Shown: piece after piece, positions 1 to 8,964 of the stretch | Layout: each line of letters begins with the position of its first letter | How positions within the stretch are numbered: the stretch's first letter is position 1 | DNA from: RFPW01 sp040401595 | GTDB taxonomy: Bacteria; Pseudomonadota; Gammaproteobacteria; Burkholderiales; Burkholderiaceae_E | DNA: 64,000 bases | Direction of reading: 5' to 3' | NCBI GenBank assembly: GCA_040401595.1 | Contig: JBBAOE010000020.1 | Location: 7,938-71,937, forward strand | Notes under the pieces: generated by a model | Told to the model about the DNA's origin: nothing | Databases searched by the model: none | Seen by the model: the letters and a program-made list of their open reading frames with translations, nothing else | Translations under genes and position numbers: made by a program

Positions 1-270
1 GCATTGGCCCTCTCCAATGATCCCCAGCTACTGCTGCTTGACGAACCCTGCGCTGGGCTGTCGCCAGCAGAGCGCCAGCGTTTTTTCTCCCTGGTCAAGA
101 ATGTTCCCAGATCCGTGACCCTGTTGATGATTGAGCACGATATGGATGTGGCGCTGGGCCTTGCCGACCGCGTCACCGTATTGCATCGCGGCCAAGTCAT
201 TCTGGACGGAACTGCCGACGAAGTCCGGGTCAATGAGAAAGTTCGGGAGGTCTACTTTGGCCGCGTTTGA
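1..270 (+). CDS. livG: ABC transporter ATP-binding protein, LivG type (C-terminal part)
   Basis: This is the last ~89 residues of a cytoplasmic ATPase of the branched-chain amino acid (HAAT) ABC family; the start lies before the window. Visible are Walker B with the D-loop (LLLLDEPCAGLSP) and the switch histidine (MIEHDM), followed by the short C-terminal tail typical of LivG. The stop overlaps the start of the next ATPase gene, which fits the usual livG-livF order. Substrate cannot be told from this fragment. The membrane and binding subunits must lie upstream, outside the window. Confidence 0.9.
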   Translation, partial: ALALSNDPQLLLLDEPCAGLSPAERQRFFSLVKNVPRSVTLLMIEHDMDVALGLADRVTVLHRGQVILDGTADEVRVNEKVREVYFGRV

Positions 271-1048
271 ATCGCTTCTCGAAGTACGCGATCTGCACAC
301 GTACTACGGGGACAGCTACGTACTTCAGGGCGTCGATTTGCGCCTGAAGTCCGGGCAAGTGGTTGCCATTCTTGGTCGAAACGGCATGGGCAAGACCACA
401 CTGATTCGGTCGATCTTCGGATTGACTCCCCCCCGCTCGGGTGAAGTCCTGTTCAAGGGCAAAGCGATCCAGGGCACCGCTCCCTACCGGATGGCTGGTC
501 ATGGTATTTCGCTGGTCGCACAGGGCCGTCAAATATTCAAGAACCTTACGGTACGGGAGAATCTGTTGCTCCCGATCAGCTCACTGGCAACGCGTCGGCT
601 GCCGCAGGACGACGGGCAACCAGCGGGGGCTAGCCCTCAGCACTGGACCTTCGATTCGGTCCTCGCTGAATTTCCGCAACTCAAGGACCGGCTGGAGAAC
701 GGCGGCAACGAGCTGAGCGGCGGCGAACAACAGATGTTGGCCATCGGCCGCGCGCTGATCAACAACCCCGAGCTCGTTCTGATGGATGAACCCTCCGAAG
801 GACTGTCACCGCTCTTCGTGCAGCATATTGGAACCATGATGGCCCGTCTCAAGACGCTGGGGCATTCGGTGTTGCTGGTCGAACAGAATCTGGCATTGGC
901 GCTGTCGGTGGCTGATTATGTCTACATCATTGCGTCCGGGCGTTTTGTCTTCTCCGGCACGCCCAAGGAACTCGCCGAACAGGAGGAAATCCTCGATGTC
1001 CATCTCGGCGTGTCGGGTTCGAAATCACTTGATAGCCTGACCGCATGA
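257..1048 (+). CDS. livF: ABC transporter ATP-binding protein, LivF type
   Basis: Second ATPase of a HAAT/branched-chain-type importer, 263 residues. Walker A (GRNGMGKT) is near residues 40-47, the signature LSGGEQQ near 153-159 and Walker B LVLMDEP follows. I chose the TTG at 257 because it overlaps the end of livG by 14 bases, has GGGAGG upstream at 245-250, and gives the N-terminus expected for LivF; the longer open frame from 131 only shadows livG. A ~15-residue insertion between the Q-loop region and the signature (around GQPAGASPQ) makes it slightly longer than usual. The stop overlaps the next gene as ATGA, so the oxidoreductase is probably translationally coupled. Substrate unknown. 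Confidence 0.9.
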   Translation: MAAFESLLEVRDLHTYYGDSYVLQGVDLRLKSGQVVAILGRNGMGKTTLIRSIFGLTPPRSGEVLFKGKAIQGTAPYRMAGHGISLVAQGRQIFKNLTVRENLLLPISSLATRRLPQDDGQPAGASPQHWTFDSVLAEFPQLKDRLENGGNELSGGEQQMLAIGRALINNPELVLMDEPSEGLSPLFVQHIGTMMARLKTLGHSVLLVEQNLALALSVADYVYIIASGRFVFSGTPKELAEQEEILDVHLGVSGSKSLDSLTA

Positions 1049-3390
1049 GTCTCGCCCCCGAGAGCAATCGTTCAGAGTTCAGTTGGCGTCAGGATGGAAG
1101 CCACGATGAGTTGCTGGATTTTGTGCGCGGTGATGGTTCCTACACCAGCGACTTCGACCTGCCCCATCAGTGTCACGCAGTCTTTGTTCGCAGCCCTTAT
1201 GCACACGCCAGAATCGTATCGATCGACCTGACGAGCGCCCTGGCCTGCCCCGGCGTCCAGGCCGTCATCACCGGTGCAGATCTGCAGGAGGCCGGCCTTG
1301 GGACGATCGATCCCCTGGTTGCGTTCAATGGTCAGGACGGCAAGCCGATGTTCAAGGCCGGGATACCCGTTCTGGCCTGGCCACAGGTGCGCCATGTCGG
1401 AGAAGCAATTGCCTTGGTCGTGGCGAAGGATCGACTCGCGGCCATGCACGCAGCTGAGCAGGTCTTGGTTCAATGGGAGCCCTTGCCAGCGATCACCGAC
1501 CCATGTCAGGCCATTGAATCGGATCAGATCCGCATCCATGCGCAATGTCCGAACAATCTTGCGCTGGACTGGGCCGACGGCGACGAGGCACAAACCGAGC
1601 AGATCTTTAGCCAGGCCGCGCATGTGGAGTCGGTTGACCTTGCTGAGCCTGCACTGACGGCCTGCTCGATGGAGCCGCGCGCTGCACTCGCCAGCTGGGA
1701 TGCGCAAGCGCAACGACTAACCTTGATCGCCAGCACACAGGGCGTGATGGTTGTGCGCAAAATCCTTGCGGAACACGTGTTCCGAATTCCGCCACAGTCG
1801 CTTCGGGTGTTGACCCCTCACGTCGGCGGCGGTTTCGGTGCGAAGGTCCAAGCCTATCCCGAATACGCGGCAATCCTCTTTGCCAGCAAGCGCATTGGCC
1901 TTCCGGTCAAATGGGTAGCGACGCGTCTTGAAGCGTTTCTCACCGACACCCATGCGCGCAACTCGCGCCTGCGGGCTCGGATGGCCTTTGATGCCCATGG
2001 CGGGATTCTTGGCCTTAGCGTCGACAACATCGTTGGTATCGGTGCCTACACCAGTACCTACATGGCGATCGTTGGAACGAACAACACCAAGAACTGTCTC
2101 TCGAGCGTTTACCGGGTGCCGTCGATCCGGATTCGTTCCCGGCTAGCCCTGACCAATGCCATGCCCCACGGACCCTATCGAGGCGCGGGCCGCCCGGAGG
2201 CGATCTACCTGATTGAGCGCCTCATCGATCAGGCCGCGATCAGCATGGGAATCGATCGGGTTTCATTGCGGCAGCGCAATCTGATCACCCCACCAGAAAT
2301 GCCGTATCAGGCACCGAATGGCCAGCTCTACGATAGTGGCGACTTTCCGCAGGCACTCGCTCGGGTTTTGCACCTCGCACAGTGGGATCAGTTCGAAGAG
2401 CGGCGCCAACGATCGGCACGGCAGCAGGGTCTCTTGCGTGGTATCGGTCTGTGCTGTTTTTTGGAGGTCGCCGGCGGGATCCTCGAAGAGCCTGCCGATC
2501 TGCGTTTCCCCGGCAATGGCGAAATCCACTTGCATCTGGGTGCCCAAGCGATGGGCCAGGGACATCTGGCCACCTATCCGGCACTGGTTGCTGGGCGCCT
2601 CGGAATCGACCTGGCTCGGATTCGTCTGATTGCCGGCGATAGTGACGCGACTCCAGGACTGGTCGCAACTGTGGCATCCCGATCGACCATGATGGCTGGA
2701 AGCGCGACGGCCCTGGCCTGCGATGAAGCGATCCGACGCGGCCGCCTGATCACCGCCCATCTGCTGGAGGTCGATGTAGCTGACATCCTCTTTCAGGCGG
2801 GCCGATTCACCCTGGTGGGGACGGATCGCTCGATCGCCCTGCTTGACATTGCCAAGCACATGGCCGCTGTCAAAGACCTGCCGCCGGAGCTTCCGACCAG
2901 CCTTGATAACGTCGCGCTCTTCACCTCAAGCGCGATGACCTATCCGAATGGGGCGCATGTGTCCGAGGTGGAAATCAACCCCGACACGGGCGAGATCCAG
3001 ATCCTGCAACACACCGCGGTCGACGATGTGGGGACCGTACTCAATTCCGACATCGTCAATGGTCAGATCATGGGTGGAGTTCTACAGGCCCTGGGTCAGG
3101 TGTTGGGTGAACAACTGGTCTACGACGCCGACGGTCAGTTGCAGACCGCATCGCTGATGGACTATCCAGTGCTCAGGGCCGACGTCAGCCCGAACTTTGT
3201 GCTCGAGCATCAGGAGATCGCTGCCCAAAGCAATCCGATCGGGGTCAAGGGCGCGGGCGAGTCAGGCGTCGCTGGTGCACTTCCCGCGGCGGTCAACGCC
3301 ATCCTGCATGCGCTTTCGTATCGCGGGATCCAGCAAATGGACCTGCCATTCACTTCCGGGCGGGTCTGGGCAGCACTGCATCGCGGCTGA
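1045..3390 (+). CDS. Xanthine dehydrogenase/aldehyde oxidase family, molybdopterin-binding large subunit
   Basis: A 781-residue molybdenum hydroxylase large subunit (CoxL/XdhB type). The N-terminal aldehyde-oxidase hammerhead domain is followed by the Mo-cofactor domain with GGGFGAK (~260), PYRGAGRPEA (~376) and GAGESG (~736-741), whose glutamate is the catalytic base of the family. These enzymes hydroxylate aldehydes, N-heterocycles or CO and normally need a FAD subunit and a 2[2Fe-2S] subunit. Neither follows here, because the next gene is on the other strand; they may lie upstream of the window. The ATGA overlap with livF suggests that a transported compound is the substrate, but which one is not visible. 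Confidence 0.88.
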   Translation: MSLAPESNRSEFSWRQDGSHDELLDFVRGDGSYTSDFDLPHQCHAVFVRSPYAHARIVSIDLTSALACPGVQAVITGADLQEAGLGTIDPLVAFNGQDGKPMFKAGIPVLAWPQVRHVGEAIALVVAKDRLAAMHAAEQVLVQWEPLPAITDPCQAIESDQIRIHAQCPNNLALDWADGDEAQTEQIFSQAAHVESVDLAEPALTACSMEPRAALASWDAQAQRLTLIASTQGVMVVRKILAEHVFRIPPQSLRVLTPHVGGGFGAKVQAYPEYAAILFASKRIGLPVKWVATRLEAFLTDTHARNSRLRARMAFDAHGGILGLSVDNIVGIGAYTSTYMAIVGTNNTKNCLSSVYRVPSIRIRSRLALTNAMPHGPYRGAGRPEAIYLIERLIDQAAISMGIDRVSLRQRNLITPPEMPYQAPNGQLYDSGDFPQALARVLHLAQWDQFEERRQRSARQQGLLRGIGLCCFLEVAGGILEEPADLRFPGNGEIHLHLGAQAMGQGHLATYPALVAGRLGIDLARIRLIAGDSDATPGLVATVASRSTMMAGSATALACDEAIRRGRLITAHLLEVDVADILFQAGRFTLVGTDRSIALLDIAKHMAAVKDLPPELPTSLDNVALFTSSAMTYPNGAHVSEVEINPDTGEIQILQHTAVDDVGTVLNSDIVNGQIMGGVLQALGQVLGEQLVYDADGQLQTASLMDYPVLRADVSPNFVLEHQEIAAQSNPIGVKGAGESGVAGALPAAVNAILHALSYRGIQQMDLPFTSGRVWAALHRG

Positions 3391-3399
3391 AGAGGTCCT

Positions 3400-4335
3400 T
3401 CAGAGTTCGAGGATGGATCGGGCAACCATGGCATGAATGCCCTTGTTGCCGTCGACCAACTGAGTCACGTGCAGATCGCACGCGAGACTGCAAAAGACAT
3501 AGCACTCTTCGGCGCTCCAGGGCTTGATCTCCTGCAACCAGCCAATCATGTTGCGCAGTGCCTGTTTCGCGGCGAGGTCGAGATCGGCGTCCATGCCCAT
3601 CGCAATGTAGTGGCTCGGCGTGATGGCCCGCGGGAAATTCAGCGATGTTTTGTGCAGGATGATGTCGAAACGCCCTTTGAGGCAGGTTTCTAGGGCCGTG
3701 AGGCAAACCTCCCCGTCACCCTGGACCGCATGCCCGTCACCGATTGAGAAGTTCGCCCCCGGCACAAAGACCGGAAGGAAGAGCGACGTGCCGGCCGTGA
3801 ACTCCTTGTTGTCGATATTGCCACCGTACTCACGGGGTTCGACCGACGAAACGACGCCATAGGCAGGAGGCGGGGCGACCCCGATAATTCCGAAAAATGG
3901 ATTAACCGGAATATCGACCCCCCAAGGCAATCGAGCGAGCCTCTTCGTCCGATCAATTGGAATGATCCGGCGGCTGAAAAAAGGAAAATCCTCGGGGAGC
4001 GTTCCGCGCAACGGTCGAATCACATTCCAACCCCAGTCAACAGTCAGTTCGATCTCTCGAATCCGAAACTCCAGTGTGTCGCCCGGTTGCGCGCCGCGCA
4101 CGGCGATCGGACCGGTCAAGATATGGGGTCCCAACACACGGGGAACGTTCCTGACGATCTCGAGGTGCATGGGAGAGAGCAGCGATGCATCGCCAACTTC
4201 TTCAAGCCCGCCCGAAACCGTCTCAACCACAACGGTATCGCCTGATTCGATGGTCGCGATCGCGGGTCGCTTCGCGTCAAAAAACCCCCAGTGAACGGTA
4301 CTCGGGCTGGGGTCGAAGTGGTGAGTTTGAGCCAT
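3400..4335 (-). CDS. Acetamidase/formamidase family protein
   Basis: A 311-residue protein of the FmdA/AmdA family, cytoplasmic enzymes that hydrolyse short amides to ammonia and the acid. The family's metal-site motif GDGHAVQGDGE is present at about residues 199-209, and the N-terminal half has the beta-rich pattern (TGPIAVRGAQPGDTLE) of the family. The frame is open for 50 more codons upstream, but MAQTHHF at 4335 matches the usual N-terminus and the upstream residues look non-coding. It ends 10 bases from the convergent oxidoreductase gene. The physiological amide is unknown. Confidence 0.85.
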   Translation of the reverse strand: MAQTHHFDPSPSTVHWGFFDAKRPAIATIESGDTVVVETVSGGLEEVGDASLLSPMHLEIVRNVPRVLGPHILTGPIAVRGAQPGDTLEFRIREIELTVDWGWNVIRPLRGTLPEDFPFFSRRIIPIDRTKRLARLPWGVDIPVNPFFGIIGVAPPPAYGVVSSVEPREYGGNIDNKEFTAGTSLFLPVFVPGANFSIGDGHAVQGDGEVCLTALETCLKGRFDIILHKTSLNFPRAITPSHYIAMGMDADLDLAAKQALRNMIGWLQEIKPWSAEECYVFCSLACDLHVTQLVDGNKGIHAMVARSILEL

Positions 4336-4620
4336 CGCTGAAGAAGCCTTCGTTGGGTAGAGAGAGTCTGGTCCGCCCGGGTTGGCGGGCACCGGCCTGT
4401 CCCTTTGCAGTACGCACGCGGGATGCGCCAGGATGCACCAACAATCCCACTTGCGTGTCCGGAATCGCGCCAGGGTCTTGCACAATGGCAGATGGAAGGC
4501 TCACCATGCAAGTTGGCGTCCGCACCTACAAGAGATCGGCCGGGTGTCCTGTCTGGTGCCACCCGTGGATTTCTCGGTCAAACCGGGCCGCTCGGAGACC
4601 ACAGCCACGAACAACGTCCA

Positions 4621-5787
4621 ATGAAGACTTCAATCCGCGCCACTGCACTCCTACTCAACATCGCCCACGCCCTAGATCACCTGGTCATGCTGATCTTCGC
4701 AACTGCGGTGGTCGCGATTGCCCCGGACTTCGGTATTGCGCGATGGGAGGATCTGATGCCCTTTGCCACGGGGGCATTCCTGATGTTTGGTCTGGGCTCC
4801 CTGCCCTCGGGTCGCCTTGGCGATCTATGGGGGCGACGCCCGATGATGCTGGTATTTTTTTTCGGAATTGGTGCCACATCCTGCATCGCCGCACTCACCC
4901 AGACACCCTGGCAACTCGCGGCAGCGCTGGTGTTAGTCGGTGCCTTCGCATCGATTTATCATCCCGTCGGCATTCCGATGCTTGTCGAGCAAGCCGAGCG
5001 GCCCGGCGCCACCATCGGCGTCAACGGGCTGGCTGGTAATCTCGGTGTGGCAGCAGCTGCCCTGCTCACCGGCCTGCTGGTCAAGTGGCTGGGCTGGCGC
5101 GCCGCCTTTGCCGTGCCCGGAATCGTATCGATCGCCTGTGGCGTACTGTTCGCCATGGTCAGTCCACGCGATACCGAGCCGCCTTCCAAACGTGCCCGCA
5201 AGGCTACCGTGGTACTTGGCCCGGCTGAACTCTTAAGAACATTTCTAGTGATGTCAGCTGCTGCAATCACCGGCAGCCTACTCTTTAATTTCACCACCAA
5301 CGGTAACGGGCAACTGCTTGCCGAACGCCTTAGCGTCTTTGGCTATGATCCGGCGCTCCTTGGCGCCATGCTCGCTGCGGTCTACGCCGTTGCGTCGCTG
5401 GCTCAACTGGTCGTCGGCAGGCTCATTGACCGCGTTGCGCTCAAGCCGCTCTATCTGACGATTGTCCTGGCTCAAGTACCCGTGCTGCTCCTGGCATCAA
5501 CCGCAGAGGGTTGGGTCTTCTACGGCCTTCTTGTCCTCACCATGGTTCTGGTCTTCGGCGCGATCCCGTTCACGGACGCCATGATCGTGCGCTATGTGGA
5601 TGACCGGATGCGGTCACGCGTCAGCGGCATGCGGCTAGCCGTTTCGTTTGGCGTCAGTTCGACCGCTGTCTGGGCCTTGGGACCCCTGGTGAAAACCGCG
5701 GGGTTTAGCGTTCTGCTGACCGGGTTGGCCTGTGTCGCAATGGCAACCGCATTCGCCGTGCTTTGGCTCCCCACGGAGCGGCCATGA
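4621..5787 (+). CDS. MFS transporter
   Basis: A 388-residue major facilitator with about 12 hydrophobic segments. The loop 2-3 signature GRLGDLWGRRP lies near residues 65-75. The open frame runs further upstream, but that part overlaps the divergent formamidase gene and is not membrane-like; the ATG at 4621 directly precedes the first transmembrane segment. It is divergent from the formamidase gene, so it may move a related amide or acid, but nothing in the sequence fixes the substrate. Confidence 0.85.
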   Translation: MKTSIRATALLLNIAHALDHLVMLIFATAVVAIAPDFGIARWEDLMPFATGAFLMFGLGSLPSGRLGDLWGRRPMMLVFFFGIGATSCIAALTQTPWQLAAALVLVGAFASIYHPVGIPMLVEQAERPGATIGVNGLAGNLGVAAAALLTGLLVKWLGWRAAFAVPGIVSIACGVLFAMVSPRDTEPPSKRARKATVVLGPAELLRTFLVMSAAAITGSLLFNFTTNGNGQLLAERLSVFGYDPALLGAMLAAVYAVASLAQLVVGRLIDRVALKPLYLTIVLAQVPVLLLASTAEGWVFYGLLVLTMVLVFGAIPFTDAMIVRYVDDRMRSRVSGMRLAVSFGVSSTAVWALGPLVKTAGFSVLLTGLACVAMATAFAVLWLPTERP

Positions 5788-5824
5788 CTGCGGGGCGCGC
5801 GATCAGGTCAGCGCAATCATTCGA

Positions 5825-6799
5825 TTAACGCCCCAGCCCCAGACGTTCTGCCCCCGTTGTGTAGAGCTGGATGCGCTCCTTCATGAAGGCATCCATCTGA
5901 GGAAGACCGATGTTGACCAGCTCAAATCCACTGCGCGCGGCCAGTTCCTTCATTTCGGGGTCCTGATTCAGCTGGGCCCAGAGGTCTGACAGACGCTGCC
6001 TCTGATCGAGCGGGGTCGCTTTGGGAACGCCGATGCCGCGATAGGCACCATCGACCCAGGCCACGCCCAGTTCCTTGAAGGTGGGAACCTCGGGCATCAA
6101 CGGGTGACGTTTCTCCATGGCCACCGCCAGCGGGCGAATCTTGCCTTTGTTGGCGATGGCAAATGGCACATAGGTCATGGCGCCATCGATCTGGCTGCCC
6201 AGGACGGACACCGCCATATCACCCGTCCCTTTGAAGGGAACATAAATTGTCCTGATGCCGAATTCGACATTCAGACGCTCATGCGCCGCATGATTGGCCG
6301 AATTCAGACCCGAGCCGCCCAGGCTCAGCTTGCCAGGATCTTTTTTGGCCTGTTCAATGAACTCGGAAAAACTCCGGATGCCGCTTGCCGCTGGTACGAC
6401 CAGAATATCGGGCGTGTAGTGAAACCAATACACCGGGGTGATGTCACGTGTCTTGTACTGAACCTGTCCCTCGAGCGGCTGAAAAACGATGTGGGGCAGG
6501 TTGATCCCGACAACCTGATAGCCATCGGCCGACAAGGTGTTCATCTGCGCCCACAAGAGTGCACCGCCGGCGCCAGCTTTGTACTGAACGATCGTATCGA
6601 TCGCTGGACACTTTCGCTTCAGAACCACTTGCTGGTGACGCGCAGAGAGGTCGGACTCGCCCCCCGGGGGAAAGGCCTGCCAGTAAAACAGGTTTTTCTC
6701 CGGACAGGCCTGGGCAAAGATCAAAGAGGCGTAGCCGGCGCCCAAGACGAGGGCGACGCACCGCAACATTCGGCCGACAGTTGATTGGAGGCGTTTCAT
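5825..6799 (-). CDS. Tripartite tricarboxylate transporter substrate-binding protein (Bug/TctC family)
   Basis: A 324-residue periplasmic protein with an N-terminal signal peptide (residues ~1-29, ending IFAQA). The Bug fold is recognisable from the pattern FPPGGESD, QYKAGAGGALLWAQ and the C-terminal GFELVNIGLPQ region. Bug proteins bind carboxylic acids or related small molecules, and some work with TctAB. No TctA or TctB gene is in the window. It starts 7 bases after the dehydrogenase gene, so the two are probably co-transcribed and the ligand could be tartrate, malate or a related hydroxy acid. It is more divergent than the other three Bug proteins here, with extra cysteines near the N-terminus. 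Confidence 0.85.
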   Translation of the reverse strand: MKRLQSTVGRMLRCVALVLGAGYASLIFAQACPEKNLFYWQAFPPGGESDLSARHQQVVLKRKCPAIDTIVQYKAGAGGALLWAQMNTLSADGYQVVGINLPHIVFQPLEGQVQYKTRDITPVYWFHYTPDILVVPAASGIRSFSEFIEQAKKDPGKLSLGGSGLNSANHAAHERLNVEFGIRTIYVPFKGTGDMAVSVLGSQIDGAMTYVPFAIANKGKIRPLAVAMEKRHPLMPEVPTFKELGVAWVDGAYRGIGVPKATPLDQRQRLSDLWAQLNQDPEMKELAARSGFELVNIGLPQMDAFMKERIQLYTTGAERLGLGR

Positions 6800-6806
6800 C
6801 TGAGGT

Positions 6807-7874
6807 TCATCCGTTCAGGTCGTTACACACCGCCGCAGTCACCTGCGCCGTCGTCGCATTGCCACCAAGATCCCTGGTGTGCAAGGCGGGGGTTGCGGTC
6901 ACCCGTTCAATCGCCTGCATGAGTTTGTCCGCAGCCGCCCGTTCACCGAGATGCTCCAGCATCATGACGCAGCTCCAGAACGTACCAATGGGATTCGCCA
7001 ATCCGAGACCCATGATGTCGAATGCAGATCCGTGAATCGGCTCGAACATACTGGGAAATCGTCGTTGCGGATCAATATTGCCCGTGGGTGCGATTCCCAG
7101 ACTCCCCGCGAGGGCCGCAGCCAGATCGCTGAGGATGTCAGCATGCAGGTTGGTCGCCACCAGCGTATCCAAGGAGGCAGGCCGGTTGATCATCCGCGCT
7201 GTGGCAGCATCCACCAATTCCTTGTCCCAGCGCACCTCAGGGAATTCGCGGCTGACCTCAACCGCAATCTCGTCCCACATCACCATCGCGTGCCGTTGCG
7301 CATTGGACTTGGTCACAACGGTCAGAAGCCGGCGTGGACGTGCATTCGCCAGAGCGAAGGCATAGCGCATGATGCGTTCGACGCCTGCTCGCGTCATGAT
7401 CGAAACGTCCGTCGCCACCTCAATCGGATGCCCCTGGTGGGCGCGCCCGCCCACCCCGGAGTACTCGCCTTCAGAATTTTCCCGAACAATCACCCAATCG
7501 AGATCGGCTGGGCCGCAACGCTTCAGGGGCGCGTCGATCCCCGGCAGAATGCGGGTCGGTCGAACGTTGGCATATTGATCAAAGCCTTGGCAGATCTTCA
7601 GGCGCAATCCCCAAAGCGTGACGTGATCGGGGATCTTCGGATCGCCCGCCGAACCAAACAGAATGGCGTCCATCGGCCGCAACTGGTCCAGGCCATCGGC
7701 CGGCATCATCTCGCCATGGGCGCGATACCAGTCGCCCCCCCAGCCGAATTCGTGAAACGACCATTCAAAGCCGCCGACCGCCCGGGCCAGGGCCTGCAGA
7801 ACGACACGACCTGCCGGAATCACTTCCTGACCGATCCCATCGCCGGGAATGCAGGCAATTTGATAGTTCTTCAT
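6807..7874 (-). CDS. Tartrate dehydrogenase / isocitrate-isopropylmalate dehydrogenase family
   Basis: A 355-residue NAD-dependent, metal-requiring beta-decarboxylating dehydrogenase. It has the family N-terminus IPGDGIGQEV, the substrate-loop NSEGEYSGVGG, the metal-binding region LSDLAAALAGSLG and the cofactor loop EPIHGSAFDI. The sequence fits the tartrate dehydrogenase/D-malate dehydrogenase branch, whose members act on tartrate, D-malate and 3-isopropylmalate; LeuB proper is less likely since no leuCD is nearby. ATG 7874 was preferred over the TTG three codons upstream because a GGAA sequence lies at a usable distance before it. It lies between a binding-protein gene and a Bug gene in one leftward group. 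Confidence 0.87.
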   Translation of the reverse strand: MKNYQIACIPGDGIGQEVIPAGRVVLQALARAVGGFEWSFHEFGWGGDWYRAHGEMMPADGLDQLRPMDAILFGSAGDPKIPDHVTLWGLRLKICQGFDQYANVRPTRILPGIDAPLKRCGPADLDWVIVRENSEGEYSGVGGRAHQGHPIEVATDVSIMTRAGVERIMRYAFALANARPRRLLTVVTKSNAQRHAMVMWDEIAVEVSREFPEVRWDKELVDAATARMINRPASLDTLVATNLHADILSDLAAALAGSLGIAPTGNIDPQRRFPSMFEPIHGSAFDIMGLGLANPIGTFWSCVMMLEHLGERAAADKLMQAIERVTATPALHTRDLGGNATTAQVTAAVCNDLNG

Positions 7875-7938
7875 CGTTTCCAAGGTTTGTGATCAATATC
7901 CGCGATCGAAGGTTCGGCGCTGAGACCCTGAGATGTAC

Positions 7939-8718
7939 TTACGGTGCGGGCGCCAACGCTTCTGTGGACGCCAGGGCTGCAATCGACAACCCGCGTACCT
8001 GATGACGCTCGATGAGTCGGGCCACCAATCCACTCGCCTTAGCATACTCGGCGTACGCGGCCAGAAAGTGGGCGCCGACTGGATTGGTTTTCTGCGTCCC
8101 GATCGACTGCTGAACTGCGGTAAAACGATCGTCCAGAATCCGGGATCCCGGAACCTTTTCCACATCAATCAGCAGACGCGAACGCAAACACGCCATCGCC
8201 TCGAGACCTTCACGGACGAACAGGTCAAGCGTCGCATCAAAGCCTTCGGCGTGCACCAATTGCGCATGGCGAATATTGCGTACCAGCCAGAGGTCATAAG
8301 CGGTTCGAGCCGATACGGCGATGCGCACGCCAGGCTGATCGACCTCGGCGACTTTGAGGAGCCCGGACCCTGGGGGGACGAGATAGGTGGCCTCGATTTC
8401 GACGTAGGCAGCACTGAAGACAATTTTCTCCGCACGAGCCGGTTCGGCACCGATCAATGCGATATCCCAAACGTTCTGATCCGCAGCATCGGCCAATAAG
8501 CCCGGATTGGGGAACGGCACCAGCACCAGTTCCACACCGAGACTGCGAGCAATTTCCGCCGCAAGATCGGGCGCCACGCCTTGCGGATCCCCATTCTCAG
8601 CACGCCCAGTGACAAGCAAAAAGTTGCTTAGATTAATGGCTGCACGCAGCCGTCCGGATGGGGCGAGCTGGCGAATGACTTCCTCGCTGGCGCTGGGCTG
8701 ATCGATCGACGCGTTCAT
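7939..8718 (-). CDS. Solute-binding protein family 3-like protein without signal peptide
   Basis: A 259-residue protein with the PBP2/SBP_bac_3 pattern: LRAAINLSNFLL, DPQGVAPDLAAEIARSLGV, WDIALIGAEPARAEKIVFSAAYVEIEATYLV, then IAVSARTAYDLWL. Family members are normally periplasmic receptors for amino acids. The start at 8718 is supported by GGAG ten bases upstream, and neither it nor the longer frame provides a hydrophobic signal peptide, so this one should stay in the cytoplasm unless the start is wrong. Transcribed first in a leftward group with the tartrate-type dehydrogenase (64 bases downstream) and a Bug protein. No permease or ATPase is adjacent. It could be an enzyme-like or sensing derivative of the fold. 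Confidence 0.75.
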   Translation of the reverse strand: MNASIDQPSASEEVIRQLAPSGRLRAAINLSNFLLVTGRAENGDPQGVAPDLAAEIARSLGVELVLVPFPNPGLLADAADQNVWDIALIGAEPARAEKIVFSAAYVEIEATYLVPPGSGLLKVAEVDQPGVRIAVSARTAYDLWLVRNIRHAQLVHAEGFDATLDLFVREGLEAMACLRSRLLIDVEKVPGSRILDDRFTAVQQSIGTQKTNPVGAHFLAAYAEYAKASGLVARLIERHQVRGLSIAALASTEALAPAP

Positions 8719-8926
8719 GGGACTGAGCTCCAGGTAGTCGGCCAGCCACACCCAGCGTGAGAAGCCTCGGCCATTGTTCCACAAACCGACCTAGCGTTTT
8801 CTTGGATAGACAACGGATCCCGGGTTACCTAAGGTGAGTCTAGAGCACCCTCCAGCGGGCCCTGCCCGTTTTAAACCCAATTCGCTGCCCAAGCGCCGCC
8901 ATCGGCGTTGCCACAACTGCCCTGTC

Positions 8927-8953
8927 CCCAATGCCCGGCACCCAATGCCCGGC
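8927..8953. repeat. Two tandem copies of a 13-base unit
   Basis: The unit cccaatgcccggc occurs at 8927-8939 and 8941-8953, one base apart, just upstream of the oxidase start at 8965. It may be simple slippage; it also makes the start of the oxidase gene hard to place, because the frame stays open through it. Confidence 0.6.
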
Positions 8954-8964
8954 CCCAAGTGACC

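Noticed and set aside
6879..7892. 337-codon open frame on the + strand
   Set aside because: Exactly opposite the dehydrogenase gene with clear family motifs; the product is Arg/His-rich with no domain.
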